From NCBI RefSeq assembly GCF_001424945.1, contig NZ_LMCW01000012.1:388373-452372 (forward strand): DNA of 64,000 nucleotides, read 5' to 3'. The notes below the pieces were generated by a model. It did no database searches and had not been told where the DNA came from. It worked only from the letters and a program-made list of their open reading frames with translations. A program made the position numbers and the translations under genes. Below are positions 25,631 to 40,600 of the stretch, one piece after another. Origin of the DNA: Rhizobium sp. Root1203 (GTDB taxonomy: Bacteria; Pseudomonadota; Alphaproteobacteria; Rhizobiales; Rhizobiaceae). The first letter of the stretch is position 1, and every line of letters begins with the position of its first letter.

Positions 25631-28600
25631 GCTAACTTTTCGCGCAATCGGAGGCTCAAGATCTTGTTCCGGATCAAAACGCCATCCTCCCTCTTCGCAG
25701 CGTTGCCGGCGCGGGTCTTGAGGGACTGTTGGAGCGTCTCCTTTGTGATCGGAATCCCGCCATGAACCGGAACGGCGTTGAATCGCTCGATCGCTTTCAC
25801 AGAGTCATCGATTGCGTCGTCATCTTTTGCCAGCGCTGCCATAGCGAACTTGTTCACCAGGCGCTGTCGATCGTCCATCACGCCGCGTTCCGCGTTCTTC
25901 AGGGACGTGTTGCGGTCCCATGTCTCGGAGATACGCGCCGGAGTGAAGCCCAGCGCCTGGGCGATGATATCGTGATAGCTGATCTGGTCCGCTGCCATGA
26001 TCTCGTCGCCGCCAACGGTTGCCAGCCCGTCAGTGGCGTATCGGTACGATTTCATGAGATCGCGAACAGCCTTTGGAGCCATCATCTCGATACCGCGAGC
26101 TACGTCTCCGTCCCAGACGAGGTTGGCGCCAGTGAATAGTGTTTCACCAAGGCCTGCCGTGGCGCCGAGCGCTTGTGTTAGCCAGTACTGGTACTCGTCC
26201 TTGCCCTGCAGTTCGCGTGTTGGGGATCGGAACCACAGATCCGGCATACCTATGCGGCTCGATAGATCCACGCCAAGGTAATGGCCCGGCACTCCGTTGA
26301 GGAGCACTCCCCCGAGTTCTGGTCCGAGCACATCGACGACATTCGCACGAAACTGCTGCTCGAAGTCCATCGGATCGTCGTCATCGCCGAATACCATGCC
26401 CGCTAGCGCCATCGCTAGATGGAAGCCGACGGTACCGGTGACACCCGCCATCAGTGACATCATGCCCACGACGCCCGCCAGCTGGTATCTGGCTTCCTTG
26501 CGTGCTTGCGGTGTTTCGCCCTTCACCGACTGATGAATGTCGCGGAAGAGCCGATACAGCATGTTGATGTTGTGCTGGCGGAATACCAACGTGACCTTGG
26601 CGATGTCGTTCTGAAGCAGCGTCGGCCGGGACGAGTTGGCGTAGTCGAAGTGGGTCTTCCACGTCAGGTCATGCGCCGTATCGATCGCGTCTGACATCGA
26701 CTGGCCGGCATCGCGGGCCATGCGGTAGGCTGCCAGCGCGGTAACTTCGCGGTTCCAAACCTCCGCCCGGTGGAACGCCCACGAGATCACTCCCATCACC
26801 CGAGCGCGCAATGGCGTGTACTCGACGCCGGTCTCGCCTACGCCGGCAAGGTCATGGCTCTGCGTCCGATCGATCAAGCCGGATTCGTAGAACGCTTCTA
26901 TTGCCACCTTTTCATCCTTCGAGAGGCTACCATTGATAATGGAGCCCCGGCCCCTGACCGTATCCATTGAGGCTTGCGCCAGTGCCGACGATGCCTTCGC
27001 GAAGCCCCCGAACTTCGCCGACAAGATAGGCAAACCGAGCATTGCCGTCTGCGTCATGTTGACGATCGCGGCGCCTGGAGAGGCGGCAAGAAACCACACA
27101 AACGCAGTGCTCGTCATGGTCTGCGCGACCTTGCTGCCGGTTGGGTTCATTACCCAATCATGTCGGCTCGACATCTCGTTTGCCAACGTCACGCCGCGTG
27201 TCTGATCGTCACTCTCCTTCGCCTGATCCATGGTCTGGTCGACGAGCTCCTGCAGCTCGAGGCCGTATTTCAAGCGGGCGATCTGGTGGGCCGCGTGGAA
27301 CATGTGGGACGAGAACACCCGCAACGCGTCATTGCTGAAACCGGACGTCCCCTTGCGGTGGATGAACCGCTTCCGAGCGGAAAGGTCGGGCATGCTCTCA
27401 AGGTACCTCTGCCATATCTGATCCATCACGTCGTTGCCAACGCCGGCGCCGCCGAGAATTTCCTCGATCTCGGCTACAATGCGTGGGTCCATGGCCTTAC
27501 GAAGGTCACTCCCCGCCTCCATCACGCCCACCTCGACCTTGCCGGACGAATAGGTGCGCCGCATTTCATCGGCCACCCGATTGCGCGCCGCGGCTGTCTC
27601 ATGCTTGGAGAAGCTGATCATTCGTCCGTCGATGTCGCGCACGGTCACAAAGTAGCGTCCGAAACGACCGAGAGGGAAATACGGCGCCTCGACACGGCTG
27701 CTTTCGAAAGCGATCCTCATCTTGGTCAGCCGAGCCTTGGCCGCCCATGTGGCCTTCGTGGTTTCGGCCTTGTGTGCGCTCGAAGCGTCCTCCTCGGCCT
27801 TCTTCCTATCGAGGCCAGTCAAACCGCTGTCCCGGATTGCCTGCATCGTTTTCCGGTACCGCTCTTCAGCACGGTTATGGGCGATCTGCTGCGCCTTGCG
27901 GACGTTGTCGAGCAGGATCTCGTCAAGCTCTGTAGCCTGCTCGCGATAGGCATCGCGGACCTTGCTGTAGAGCTCGCGCCCCTTTTCCGGCAACGCGAGG
28001 TACTGCTTGCGAAGAATGGCATAGCCTGGCTTCGCAACGTTCTCCTCGTCTGTTTTCGATGGGTCAGCGCCAGCGAGTGTGCTGTCGTGCATGAGGTCGG
28101 CAAGCTGTTGGGCCCTGGACTTGTCTTTGCCCAGGAAGCCCAAGCGGGCGTATTTCAGCCAGTCACCTGCGATGGCATCCGCGGCGGCGTGCTTCGTTCC
28201 ACGGTAGGCGTCCATGAGACGCTTGACGCGGAGGTAGTCGCCGACGGCAGTCATGTTCGGCCGCGCGAGCTCGGTGAAATAGTTCAGTGGAATGGTCTTG
28301 AGAAGCTTGGGCTGAAGGTCAACCAGTTTGCCATTCAGCTCTTGAACGACACGAGCCTCGGTTACGCGCTTTCCGCCTGAGACTTTTTCTGGATCATTTG
28401 GCGCGCTTCTTTCAGATAGCCCTGTCGGGCCGGATCGTGGGCTGGCCACTTGCTGATCGAGCTTGCCCAATCCTTCCATGTCTGCAAGGTGTCGAACGGC
28501 GTTGGAGGATCGATCAGCCCCGGCACTGCTTGTATCTGGTTTGCCATTTTTGAAGAATGCCCTCGTTAGTTTTAGAGCAGCCTCGTCAATCTTCCGATCA

Positions 28601-31600
28601 AGCCCCGGAACCACTGACACATCATAAGGCTTGCTGGCGGAAAAGTCGATGATGCCGGCGCGTTGCATGACAAGCGCCGCGAAATGATGGAAGGCATCTC
28701 GCGCTGTGCCTTCATCAATCTTCTGCGATTTCAACTGGCTCTGGATGAATGGCTCAACCTCATGAGAGAGCGCCGCCATACTGTTCAGCATGGTAGCGCT
28801 GTCGCGAGCGAAATTGGCGCTGGTTGAGAGGTACTGACGCGCGATCGGCGTGAGGCTGCCCGCTGTGTCGTATCCATTATGACCGAGCGCATAAATCGCG
28901 TGGACGCCGGGATAGACAAGCGAGGCGAGATCGGGCGCGCTCAAGGGCGTTGCCGCCGGATGATTGTGATAGAGCACCAGGCGCCGGTCTGGATTGGACA
29001 TCGCAGACGCAAGCTTGTTGCTCATACCCGTGTAGCGGGCATCATTCGCAGTGCCAAAGTCTATGGTGGATCCATCGTCATCGATGGCGACAAGGTATTC
29101 GTGCCCTGTCAACTTGCCATGATCCATAATGATCCGACGAGCCCAGTCCGCATACGTTTCATCGGCGGCTTTGGTTGGAACAGGCACTTCCTTGAATCGG
29201 CCGTCGCCTCGAATTACCGGGTCCGGCCGCTTCGCCACCGCGGCGGCGCCTGCGGACTTCTGCTTTGGCTTCAATGCATCGAGGATGCGGCGATGACGCT
29301 CAGACGTCTCCTGCAGCTCCCCGGCATTTCCCCAGGGGCCAATCTGCTTTTCAAGCGCTGGTATCTGGCCTTTCGCTTCGGCAATGCGCTCTCGGTCCTG
29401 CTCCGGCAATGTGGAGAGCTTTTTGACCGTGTTGATGACCCGCATACCAAGCCCGGTGGCATCAACGTCGGCCGCGTCTTGCACATGTACGTGATAGTCA
29501 CGCTTGCCCGAAACGGTCACCTCAAACGCGCGGTCATACTGAAGCTCGATCGAAAGGAGAAACTCGCCATACTTACCGATGTCGGCTTCGCCTGTACGAT
29601 CGATCAGTTCCTTACGCATCGCTGCCGCGATCGCTGCGCCGAACTCTTTTGGCTTATCGAATGTCTCATCACCGATCGTCGCCTCAAACGGCGTGTTGGC
29701 CAGCGCCTCGGAGCGCGCTGCATCGGTGTTAACGGCACCGGAACGAGCTTCGAGCTCGTCGGCTTCCTGCGTCAACGCCCTGATCTTGCCCTTGATGCGA
29801 TGCTGTTCACGGTCATGCTCGACAGACTGTCCTTCCAGCTGCCGCAGCTTTCGTCGGGTCTCCATCTCTTCGAGGATCAACGGATTTCCTGAAGCCGCGG
29901 CCTTCATCTCAGCGGCATTGGTGGCTTCGCCTGCGATATCCTCGATCTCGCGGGTTTTCAGGTTGCCCTTTCGGACCTGCTGAATGAATCGGGCTTTGGC
30001 CTCGATCCCTTGCCACTGCCGAGCATCGAGAGTGTTCTTGGTCGCATAGCGAAGGATCTCGATCTCGAAATTGTCGGGATCTTCGGAATAGAGCTCGTTA
30101 CCTTGGCGGATACCGCGGCCGTCGCGCTGTTCGAGATCAGACGGACGCCACGGCGCATCAAGGTGATGAAGCGCGACGAGGCGGTTCTGCACATTGGTGC
30201 CCGCTCCCATCTTTGGCGTGGAACCCAGGAGGATTCGAACGCGGCCTGAACGAACCTTGCCGAAGAGTTCCTCCTTCTGCGCCTCGGTGTTGGCGTCATG
30301 GATGAACGCGATCTCGTCGGGCGATACGCCGCGGTCGATGAGCTTTTCGCGGAGATCGTCGTAAACAGAGAAGGTGCTCTGGAGCGCGAGAAAGTCGTCT
30401 GGCGACATGTTGTCGAGCTTTTCCTGAGCGGCCTCGTCGCCCTGGTCGGCCTTCTGGATCAACGCACGAAGCTCCGCCTCTTCCCGCGCCTTCGCCTTCT
30501 TCGGCGTAGATAGGTCGATGAAAACAAGCTGCGTGCCGCGCTTGCCGGCCCACTTGTCGTGGATCCTCTTCATATTGTCGGCGGCAACGTGGACCTTGGA
30601 GCCGGGATGGTCTCCATAGGCCGGGTCGATCAAGCGCATATCGAGCGCTGCCTTTCGGGCGTCGGACATGACCTTAAGCATGTTGTCGGCGCCCTTCTCT
30701 GCTTTCTTCGGCAGATTTTCAGCGCGCCACACCAGAGATCCCTTCGGAAACTCAAGGTTTCCGAGATCGTCGGTCTTCCCTTCGCCGATGAACGCCGCCT
30801 GGTCGCGTGAGCGTTCGACCGTGACGTTGGTCGGCTTACCGCCCTTGACCTTTGGCAACGGCAGTTTCTTGCCGATCGCCGCCAGTTGGGCCTTGATGTC
30901 GTCGTTGGTGATGACGTCAGCGAAGCTGAGATATCGCTGCATCAGCTCGGGCATGTTCACGAATTTCGCAAACCGGCTGTTCAGCTTGTATTGGCCGCTT
31001 GGCGAGAGCTCCCAATCCGTCACTACTTCGCCGAACACCTTTGCCCAGGCATCGAAATGGGCGACGCCTAGATTGCGCAGCGTTTTCTCGTCGAGATAGC
31101 GCTGCACGGTATACATTTCGGCCATGGTGTTGCTGAGCGGCGTCCCCGAAAGGAACGTGACGTTATTGCCGCCGGTCTTTTCGAGAATGAACCGGCTCTT
31201 CATGAACAGGTCGGATGCCTTCTGGCTGCCAGCCTGATTACCCAAGCCAGCAACACGGTTCATCGACGTCGCGAAGGCGAGGTTTTTGAACTCGTGCGCC
31301 TCGTCGACATAGAGGGCGTCAACGCCCAGCTCGTCGAACGTGAGACCATCATCCTTTTTGCCGGCGTCGAGTAGGCGCTCCATCTTCGCCTTGAGGCTAT
31401 CCCGCCACTTAGTGAGCTGTGCGACGTTCCGGGACTTCTCCCCTGTGTTCTGGCGCAGTTCCGCAATGGAAGCCTCAAGATCATCCATCTGCTGCTGGAT
31501 GAATCGGCTCTCATAGTTGGGGTCCATGCCGATCTTGCCGAACGACGAGTGGGCGACGATGACAGCATCCCAATCGCCGGTGGCAACACGAGCGAACAAC

Positions 31601-34600
31601 CGCTTGCGATTGTCCTTTTCGAAATCGCGCTTCGTAGCGGCAAGCACCTTGGCGCCGGGATAGAGCCGCACAAAATCGGCAGCCCACTGCCCGACGAGAT
31701 GGTTCGGTACCGCGAACATTGGCTTGCGAGCCTGCCCGATACGGCGCTTTTCCATAGCCGATGCGATGGCGGCGAACGTCTTGCCTGCGCCTACGGTATG
31801 GTCTGCTAGCGCGGTACCGGACTGCAGCGAGCGCCAGACGAAGTTCTTCTGGTGGGGGCGGAAGGAGATGATGTCATCACCTACCTTGCCCGGCAACGTG
31901 AGATGAGACCCGTCAAATGTCCGCATGATGTCGGTGTTGAAGGTATCATTGTACAAACGGGTGAGCTCATCGCGCCGCGCGTCCTCGTCCCATACCCAGC
32001 GGCGCCACTCGGCCTTAACCCGCTCAGCCTTCTCATTGGCCGCATCGGTCTTGGCTTGGTTCAACACGGTGCTGCCGTCCGACATACGATCGGAGATCGT
32101 GATTGCCTGTCCGTTCAACACAGCACTGAGGATAGAATCGACGCTGGCGCGATCGGTGCCCCAAAGCGTCTGCGCAGCGGCGGTGGGAGATGGGACGTCG
32201 ATTACCCACTTAGCGTTGGCCGCCGAATAGTAGGCCTTTGGCTTCACACTGCCCTGACCGATATGGCGCAGGAAGTCCACGATGTGTTTCGCCGGCACCC
32301 AGGGAGCGCCCGGCTTCACATCAATGTCGATCGCCTCGATGTCAGCGGGCTGCACATCGCGCAGCGCGTTGACGTTGCGTCGGAAGTCGGGATCTGTCTG
32401 CGCTGCACGCTCTGCCTCGGCGAGCTTCTGCTTGACGTTCCCAGACAAGTAGGCGTCCGATGTTTCATATGAACCAGATGGGGTCCTATAGAGCAGCGGA
32501 CCGAGTTCATCGACCATGGCGGAGCTAGGCTTGCCGTAAAGCCGTGACATGGCAACGAGGTCAACGCGTCCGAGATCGTTAAGCACCGTCGCCAGCGCAT
32601 CCTTGGCGCTGCTAGCGCTCGTGGGCCTGCGATACGGCTGCTGCGTTCGCTTGGTGAAGATAGGCGCCTTGTCGGCCGCCGCGGGGCGGGCTACCTCCCC
32701 TGTCGTCTTGGCAACGCCAGAGCTGATCCCCTTGTCGAAGTTCTGCTCAAGCGCAGAAATCTGGGGCCACGTCGGATCATCCCGGAACAGGCGCTTGTTT
32801 GCATCGGCATTGATCGGGCCGTGCTTCTTTACAAACCCGTCGTAGACCGTGTTGAGCCGCTTGCGCAGGTTCTCGATCTGCTGATCGCCCGTGCTCTCAT
32901 CGATCTGAGCACGACGAAGGCGCGCGAAGGCATCTCGGACGCGGACCATACCGGACACCCGTTCACGAGCCGTATCGTTCGGGAAAACGACGGGCTGCGA
33001 CTGCGCCTGGCCAATGGAATCGGACTGTCGCTGATGGATGGTCCCGTCCGGCGCAGCGAACATCGCGCCGACTTGCACGTCACTGACGGTCTCCGGAACG
33101 ACAACGGTCTCGGTGGAGACCTTGCCCGGCTCGACCATAACGTTGTCAGGCAGGGTTCGGATTGCCTTCGCGAGCTCGTTAGGCAGGCTCTGCCCCTTCC
33201 GAGCCACTAGCGCCGGCTCATCCGGACCGTACATGGTGCCGAACGCGCCGAAATCACCGAGCATCATGTCGGGATGGTCAATGAAATATCGATTGAGCGG
33301 AACGGACTTTCCGTCGGTGCCCTTCCATTCTCCTACGTCGGTCCAGTTGCCTTTCGGCTCCTCACCCGGCATCCGCTTCCGCAGTAGAACGATGTCCGTC
33401 GTCACCTCGGTACCGGCGTTTTTCAGGAACGCATCATTGGGGAGACGGATGGCGCCGATTAGATCGGCCTGCTTTGCGATCATCTCGCGTGCAGTGGCGT
33501 TTGAACCGTCGAGGAATCGGTTCGTAACGACCATGGCGAGGACTCCGCCGGGCCGGAGTGCCTCGACACTCTTTGCGAAGAAGAAGTTATGGACCGACAG
33601 CTTATTTAGGTGGCGCCGTTCCTTGTCGTATACCTTCTCACTGCCGAAAGGCGGATTGCCGATCGCGAGATCGAAATATCCGTCCGGAACCACCAGCTTT
33701 TCAAAGCCGACGGGTGCCTGAATGTTGGCGCTTGGGTAAAGGTTCTTGGCGATGCCGCCGGTGACACGATCGAGCTCGACGCCGGTGACCTTGGCTTCCG
33801 TCTTCACCTCCCCAGGCATCAAGCCGAGAAAGTTGCCCGCGCCGACCGATGGTTCGAGCACCTGCCCGCCCTTGAAGCCAAGCTTGCGAGCAATATCCCA
33901 GACTGCGGAAACCACTTCCGGCGCTGTATAGTGAGCATTGCGCGTCGAGGATTCGGCGGCGCTGTATTCCTCTGGCGACAGCAGCGATTTCAGCTCGTCC
34001 GCCTGCTTCTCCCAGCCCTTCGCAACCGAACCGCCCTCACGGGCGAATGCCTGGCGCAAACCTCCCCACCCTACCCACTGGGCAAGAACTGACTGCTCGT
34101 CGCGGGTCGCCGGCCGCTTCTCCTCGTCGAGTTTGCGGAGGAGCTTAATGGCTGCGACGTTCGCATTGAATTTGGCCTTCTGGCCGCCCTCCCCGAGATT
34201 GTCGGAATCGCTGATCGTGTAATCGACAGCCCGCTGCTGCGCTGGCACCGCGGCCGATTGGACATCGCGAAGGCGGTCGGATATATTCTCTTCTGTTCGC
34301 GGCGGGGTTGATGCAGACCGGTCACCCCACAAAGCACTGAGACGGCGTGAACTTTTCTCAGAGCGCCGCGAACCATTCTCAAATGCAGTCAGCAGCCAAG
34401 TTTTTGCGGTGCCGTCGTAGTCCAGGCGCACACCGGCATTGCCGCCATCGTCACTGAGCTGGATCCGACGAGCTGTGCTGCGATCCTTGTCAATGTGAAG
34501 ACGATCGATGAAACCTTGGAGATCGCCGAGCACCTCGGGATGCCAAGCAAGCAGCTTAGCGAGGCCAGCTCCGTTGCCCTGGTTGGTGCCGGCATTGCCC

Positions 34601-37600
34601 CAAACAAGATCGATCGGGCCGACATCCGGATGAGACAGGGCGCCAATAGCGTCTCCGGACTGACGGCGTTCGAGCTCCAATGCCGCTTCGCGCCACTTCC
34701 CCTCGTAGCCGCGGAGAATCGGGCCGAATGGGCCTTGCTCTAGGTGTCCATCGTCCGCTGACCGTTTGCCGCGGCCTTTGCCATCGCGTGTGTCATCGAC
34801 GGCTTCGGAGCCGGGCTCGCCGCCCCTTCTTCCGGCAGCAAGAGATAGCTCTCCCTGCTCATCTGCCACGCCTCGTCCGGACTGTACCCGCTCTCCTCGA
34901 GCTGACTCGTTTCGCGGTACGTCTGCTCTGCTGCGTCTTTCAGCGCCTGATCCAGCGTCCCGGCTGCTTTCAGCTCCCGGTACCGGTTCGGAAGGTGTTC
35001 CTTCCAGTGCTGGCGACCCATCTCGATCCAGTTCTGCAGATTCATTGTTCTCTCCTGCGATCGAGGCGACATCGATCGTATCCACCTCTGCCGCGCTCGA
35101 CATCCCGTCGAACACCGCGGCACGAGGATCATACTTTACACCCATATACCACGATTTCAGATACGGGCGCGCGCTCTCGCCTAGATCCTCGATCATGGCG
35201 CTAGCGTAGGCCGCGAATGTGCGGGCGCCTCTTTCGATGTGGTAGCCGGCGAGCGTAATGCCGGCCTGAAGCAGCTCTGGATCGACACCAGAGTTGAGCT
35301 GGCCGCGGAACTTGCGACGCAGCAATTCGCGGGCCTTCTCGGCTGCGCTGGCCGTGAAGATCTTGTTTTCAGAGACCGGCGGTTTGGCCTTCGTCGCTGG
35401 TGCGGTCGGATCGACAATCTGGATGATGTCGGGGTTTATGATCTCGTAGACCTGATACGCGCCCGTGCCGCTGGCGTAAGTCACAACGTCATAGCCCCGA
35501 TCGCGCGCCTCGGCCCGGATAAAGGCCTCGCGTTCGTCCATATTGAACCCCGGCCGGTTGACGGATGCGTTCAACACATCGGTGAATTCGGCCGATCGGT
35601 TCCGCAGCTCCTTGCGATCGAGCACTTTGGCGGTAGTTGGGATCTTGATCGAGAGCGTGTCACTGTCGCGCTGGTTGCCGAAGCCGGTCGCTGTGTCGCG
35701 ATCGGTCGTGAACATGATGCCTAGATGGGTCGGGCGGAATTCGAACGTGCCGGCTTTGATCTCCTCGATCTCGGCCTTGCTTGCGCCGCGCCAGAGGTCG
35801 ATGCCGGGCGCGTCGGCTGCTACGGTCTGCGGCGGCCGCGACTGTGCGTGTTCTTGCGGAGCTGGCGCTGTTTTCGCTGTCGGAGCATCCGTCGGCGGCT
35901 TAGGATTGCCACCGGATAGTTCGGCGTATGCGGCCTCCGCCTGGGACGCGCGGATTACCCTCGCCTTGCCGTCGCGAGCAGCGGCATAACCCATGTAGTA
36001 GGGTTCGATCGGATTAATGCCGTGGCCGCTCGCGTCAAACGATGACGCCTTCTGTTTGGTGGGAGGAGATCCTGCCTTTTGGTCCATCCAGCCCCGCGCG
36101 ATATCGTAAGCGACGGGACTTTCAGGATGTGGTGTGCCCATTTGGGTAGCCGCGATATCGGCGTAGGCCGTCTTGAACTCCTTGGAGCGAAAGACCTCGC
36201 GCACCTGCGTGGCAGTGATCCCATCTTGCACGATGGCCGTTTTCGGTTCACCCCGAGTCGTTTCCCGCACCTCGAAGCGTTTGACGGGAGCGAAAGGTTC
36301 GCTCGTTTTGCCGGACTTTAGCCAGTCCTTGAAACCGGCAAGGGTGGTCGAGCTGATGTCCCCGAGTCCCTTCCAGTCCTTCATGTAGTTTTCGAGATAT
36401 GCCGCGCGTGCCGATTCCTCACTATCAAAGCCCAACATGACCTTGTGCTCGTCGAACCGACCGTTTGCCCTGCGCTGGTCGATGACGAACACCTTGGCGC
36501 TGTCGCCGAGTTCATTCGTCCCCTGCCGAACGAAGACATCGATGTGGTCTTTGTCCTTGCCTACGGTGCCTCGGATGTAGCCGTAGTGGCTCTTCATCTC
36601 CACGGACCATGGCTTGCCGCTGGCGTCGGCGCCCTTGCGCTCGGAGCCCGCCGGGTTCTCGATCGAGATCTCAAGTCCGCCGAGGCTGATGCGGCCAACC
36701 TTGTAGTTGCCGGCTTCCTTCTGCGCCTGTGTCGGTTCGGGCAGATCGTTGTTTGGCGACGTTGCGGCTTCGTGCGCTGCCTCGTCTACTGTGACGGGTG
36801 CAGTGGGTGCGATCGCGCTGGTGAACCGTTCGCCACCGTTTTCGTCGATGAGGTCAACGTACGACGGCGCCGCGTTCTCCAAGCCCGCGCGATCATGGTA
36901 GTACGCTGCAATAACCGCGTTAGCCACTTCGGCATTGTCGGTGAAGTAGACATCGTTCGGGATCTTGCCAGCTTTGCGCGCCTCTTTCAGATACGCGACG
37001 AGGCGCCTGTATTGGTCGGGGGTGGACTTCTCCGCATCGTCGAGACCGAACCTCACGGCGTATCCGCCTATGAGGGCGTCAGCGACATGCCGGATCTCGT
37101 GTGCAACGACGTCTGGCGGGGTGTCTTTCGTAATCCTAATCGTTCCGCCCTGCGCCGTGGCAGTCGCAGTAACATCTGCGCCGGCCTCTACTGCAACACG
37201 GGCATTGCGGAGTGCTGGATGGTCGCTCTCGACAACTTCGACCTTGATGCTATCGGCCAATTCCGGAGCCGCCGCGCGAAGCTTTTCGATAGCCTCTTTT
37301 GCGGCCTTCACGCCCTCGCTATCGGTCGATCGGGTTGATGTATCGCCGTTCTGGCTTTCCGTGCCTGCTGCCTCGTCCACGGTCACTGCCGCGTTGCCAG
37401 CCTCGCGCAGATAGTTGAGGCCTTCGCGTGTCGCTGAGGTCCGCACGGCCTGCAATGTGGCCGCTGCTGCGTCCGAGATCTTACCTTGGGCATCGGCGCC
37501 GATCTGCTTCCCAAAACTCGATATCCGAACGTAGCCGTCAGTCGGAGCGTCGATCTCGGCCAACCGGCCGAAGAACTCGGCATGATCGCCGTTCGGGTTT

Positions 37601-40600
37601 GACGTCGCGTTGAGCACCAAGAGCTTGCCGCCGGGCTCGATGATCGCGCTCTCCTGGCCGTTAGTGCTCTCCGCAACGCGGCGGGCGAAGTCACTTGGTG
37701 AAACCCGCTTCGCCATATCCTTGTGAATGGAGGCAACGGATTGCCGGCTAAGCCATTCTGCCTTCCGAGCCTCCATATCGTCGACTTCGCTGTCGACTTC
37801 TGACTCATCAGTTTTGTCAACTGTCGACGCATTACGCAGCTCTTCCAGCTTCTTCTGAATCGCCTTGGAGTGCGCAGACCACTGAACACGCTCGTTGCGC
37901 TTCACGCCGGCGTCGGCGAGCATCTTCGTGCGTTCCGGGCCGGTGAGCTCGATATCCCACCAATGCGCCATGTCATCGGCGCGGGCCTCATAGCCCGGCT
38001 CCTCCTTGGCGCGATCGTTCTGCCACTGCCGCAAACGCTTGTCGTTGACCGAGTGCATCTTTACGGGAAGCTTGGAGTTCGCGTCCCGTGCAGCCTTGTC
38101 GACGCGGTACCGGTAGTCATCGGCCATCGATATGACGGCAGTCTTTGAGACCTTGAAGGCCTCTGCGAGACGCGCCAGCTCGTCAGCCCCAACTCGCTCA
38201 AGATCGGTATGAGCCGACCGTCCGAGTTTCTTGGCGATGAATCGAGCCTTGCCGAGATCGAAGAGAGCCGCGTGGTTCTCGTCCGGCATTACGACGGTGC
38301 GGCCAATGACGGCACGGCTGTTCGGCCCAGCGTCGCCGACCTCGCGCTCGATCGCGGGATTTCGGTCGAGCTCCTGCTTTTCGATCTGCTTGGGCGTCAG
38401 CTTGTCGGTGTAGAGTCGATCGACGGGCACCTGCAGCGGCTCGCCATCGTCGTTGACGACAAGCGCCTCCTTGTTGCCCTCCTCGTAGCTCTCCACCTTC
38501 GCTGCGAAACGGCCACCATTCGGATCATCGACGATGACACGCTGTCCTGGAGACGGGCGTCCGCGCAAGCGTTCCATGGCTGGCTGCTGCTCACTGCGGG
38601 ACGGCAGTGGCTCACTTTTGATCTCGCCGGCAATAGGCGCCTGGGGTTTCAGCGCCGGATCGTTGGAGAACTCCGGGATTTGATCGTTGATCGGGACCGG
38701 GCCCTTTTCGATGGGGTTTTCTCGGTTAATCGCTTCTGGCGACTTGGCAATTTGCGAAATGCTGGTGGCGGGAACCTGATAGATTTCGCCACTGCCGCTA
38801 TCGATCAGGACGGCTTCCTCACCCTCGTAGCTGTCAACGCGCGCCATGAAAGGCTCAATGCCATCATGATCCACCCGGACGGTCGCGCCGATACTCGGTC
38901 GACCGTCGGACGAACCACCCTGTTCCCGTGCAATGTCGCTGGCCGCCCGATCCGCACGGCTGCGGATCTGTGTCTCGGCGTGCTGAACGGCGCGTCCGAT
39001 AGGGCCGCTCGGTTGAGGAACCGGATCGCGCGTTGCCGCCGGCACGGCCTCCGCCGCGGCCGTCGAATGTTCGGGGGAAGCCGGGCGGAACGCGCCGCCT
39101 GCGCCGCCCATGCCAGCACCCATAGCGCCGCCAGCCGCGACGCCTGATGCGACAGCTTCCCCCACGCCTTCGGTCAGAGACTGGCCTGGATCAGCCCTCT
39201 GAACGGCAGCGTTTTCCGCGATTGTCTGTGCTGCGCCTTGCGGCGCCTCTTCAAGCAAGCCTTCACCAACGAAGCCGCGGGTCGCGCCACCGACGATGCG
39301 CCTCATCACGCCACCGCCAACGCCTTCGGCGATGATCTTCGCTAGCGCGCGGTCGCCCATGCCACCGAACATGCCGGTTGCGACGCCCGCCGTGAGGAAG
39401 GCCTGCGACGCTGCATCCTCGGTCAACGCCTTGATGGCCTCGTCCTGAGACATCCCGCCCTGCACCATGGCCTTGATGGCGTCGCTCTGCGCCAACTGGT
39501 CACGCGGGATCTTCCCGATCCTATCGCGGACGTTGCGCGCGGAATCGGCGCCGCCCATGGTGCCCTCGGTAATGGCACCGGCGAGCGTGGCAGTGCGTGC
39601 AGCGGAGGCGGCAGCAACGCGCTCGCCAAGGCCACTGGCGATGGCGCGTAGGTATGCGCCGCGGGCCAGAATGCCGCCGGGTAGCATTGTGATGACGGTG
39701 CTAGGCGCGCTCTCGCCCACCGTACGGAGATAGCTGCGCGGATCTCGCCATGCGGGGCCAAACGTGTGCTTCTCGCTGTCCCACCATTTTTTCTGGTCAG
39801 CTTCCCCTTGCCTCTCGGTCACGCTCGCGTTGGCGCGCTCCTGGGCATCGTTCATCTTCTGATCGATCGGCTTGCCCATGGCCCAGCGGTCGATGTCGTC
39901 GGATGCTTTCAGGAATGCATCTCCGCCTGGGAGCTTGCGGAAGAGCGTGTCTGCCAGCGACGAAAGGCTCTGCCCTATACCGATGGTACCGGATTTCAGG
40001 ATTCGAGCCGTATCCCCGCCAACGCCCCCGGAACGGTTCTCGGTCTCCCATTGCTTCTGCCAGTTGGGCAGCTCGGCTTCGTCGATGGAGATGTAGCGGT
40101 CGGGATTTTCCGCCTCGAGCTGCTGCTGACGTGCGCCAACAGCATCATTGTGCTGCTCGGTAAATGCCCGCATTCGGTTCTGCTCAAACTGGGCGTTCGT
40201 CGCCGTCTGCCGCTCGTCCTGTTGCGCGATCTGCGCCGAGACAGTTTTCTGAATCGGGTTACCTTCGGGATAGAGGCCCATCGGGTCTTTCACCTGAAAA
40301 CCTGCATCGGCCGCGATAGTATTGCCAGCAGCGGCACCGCCTGCGGCGCTGCGTTTCTCTGCGGCTGCAACCGCGTCTTTTTCGCTGTCGAAACGGGCAA
40401 AGACCTGACCGTTCTTCTGCTCGTATCGCTTCATCGAGCCGAGGATGCTGTCCTCGTCGTCTGCTTTGAACTGCTGCGGGCCATTCTTGCCCATCCAAAG
40501 CGATGGCACGTTCACCCACTTGCCATCTGGCAACTGCCAAGTCGTGCTGATTTCGGTCGAATATGTGCCGTCGGTGTTGGGCCGCGTTTCGCCTGGCCGA

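Noticed and set aside
26974..28380. 468-codon plus-strand frame inside the giant gene
   Set aside because: It is antisense to a region with strong PLxRFG-type conservation. Long antisense frames are common in GC-rich rhizobial DNA.
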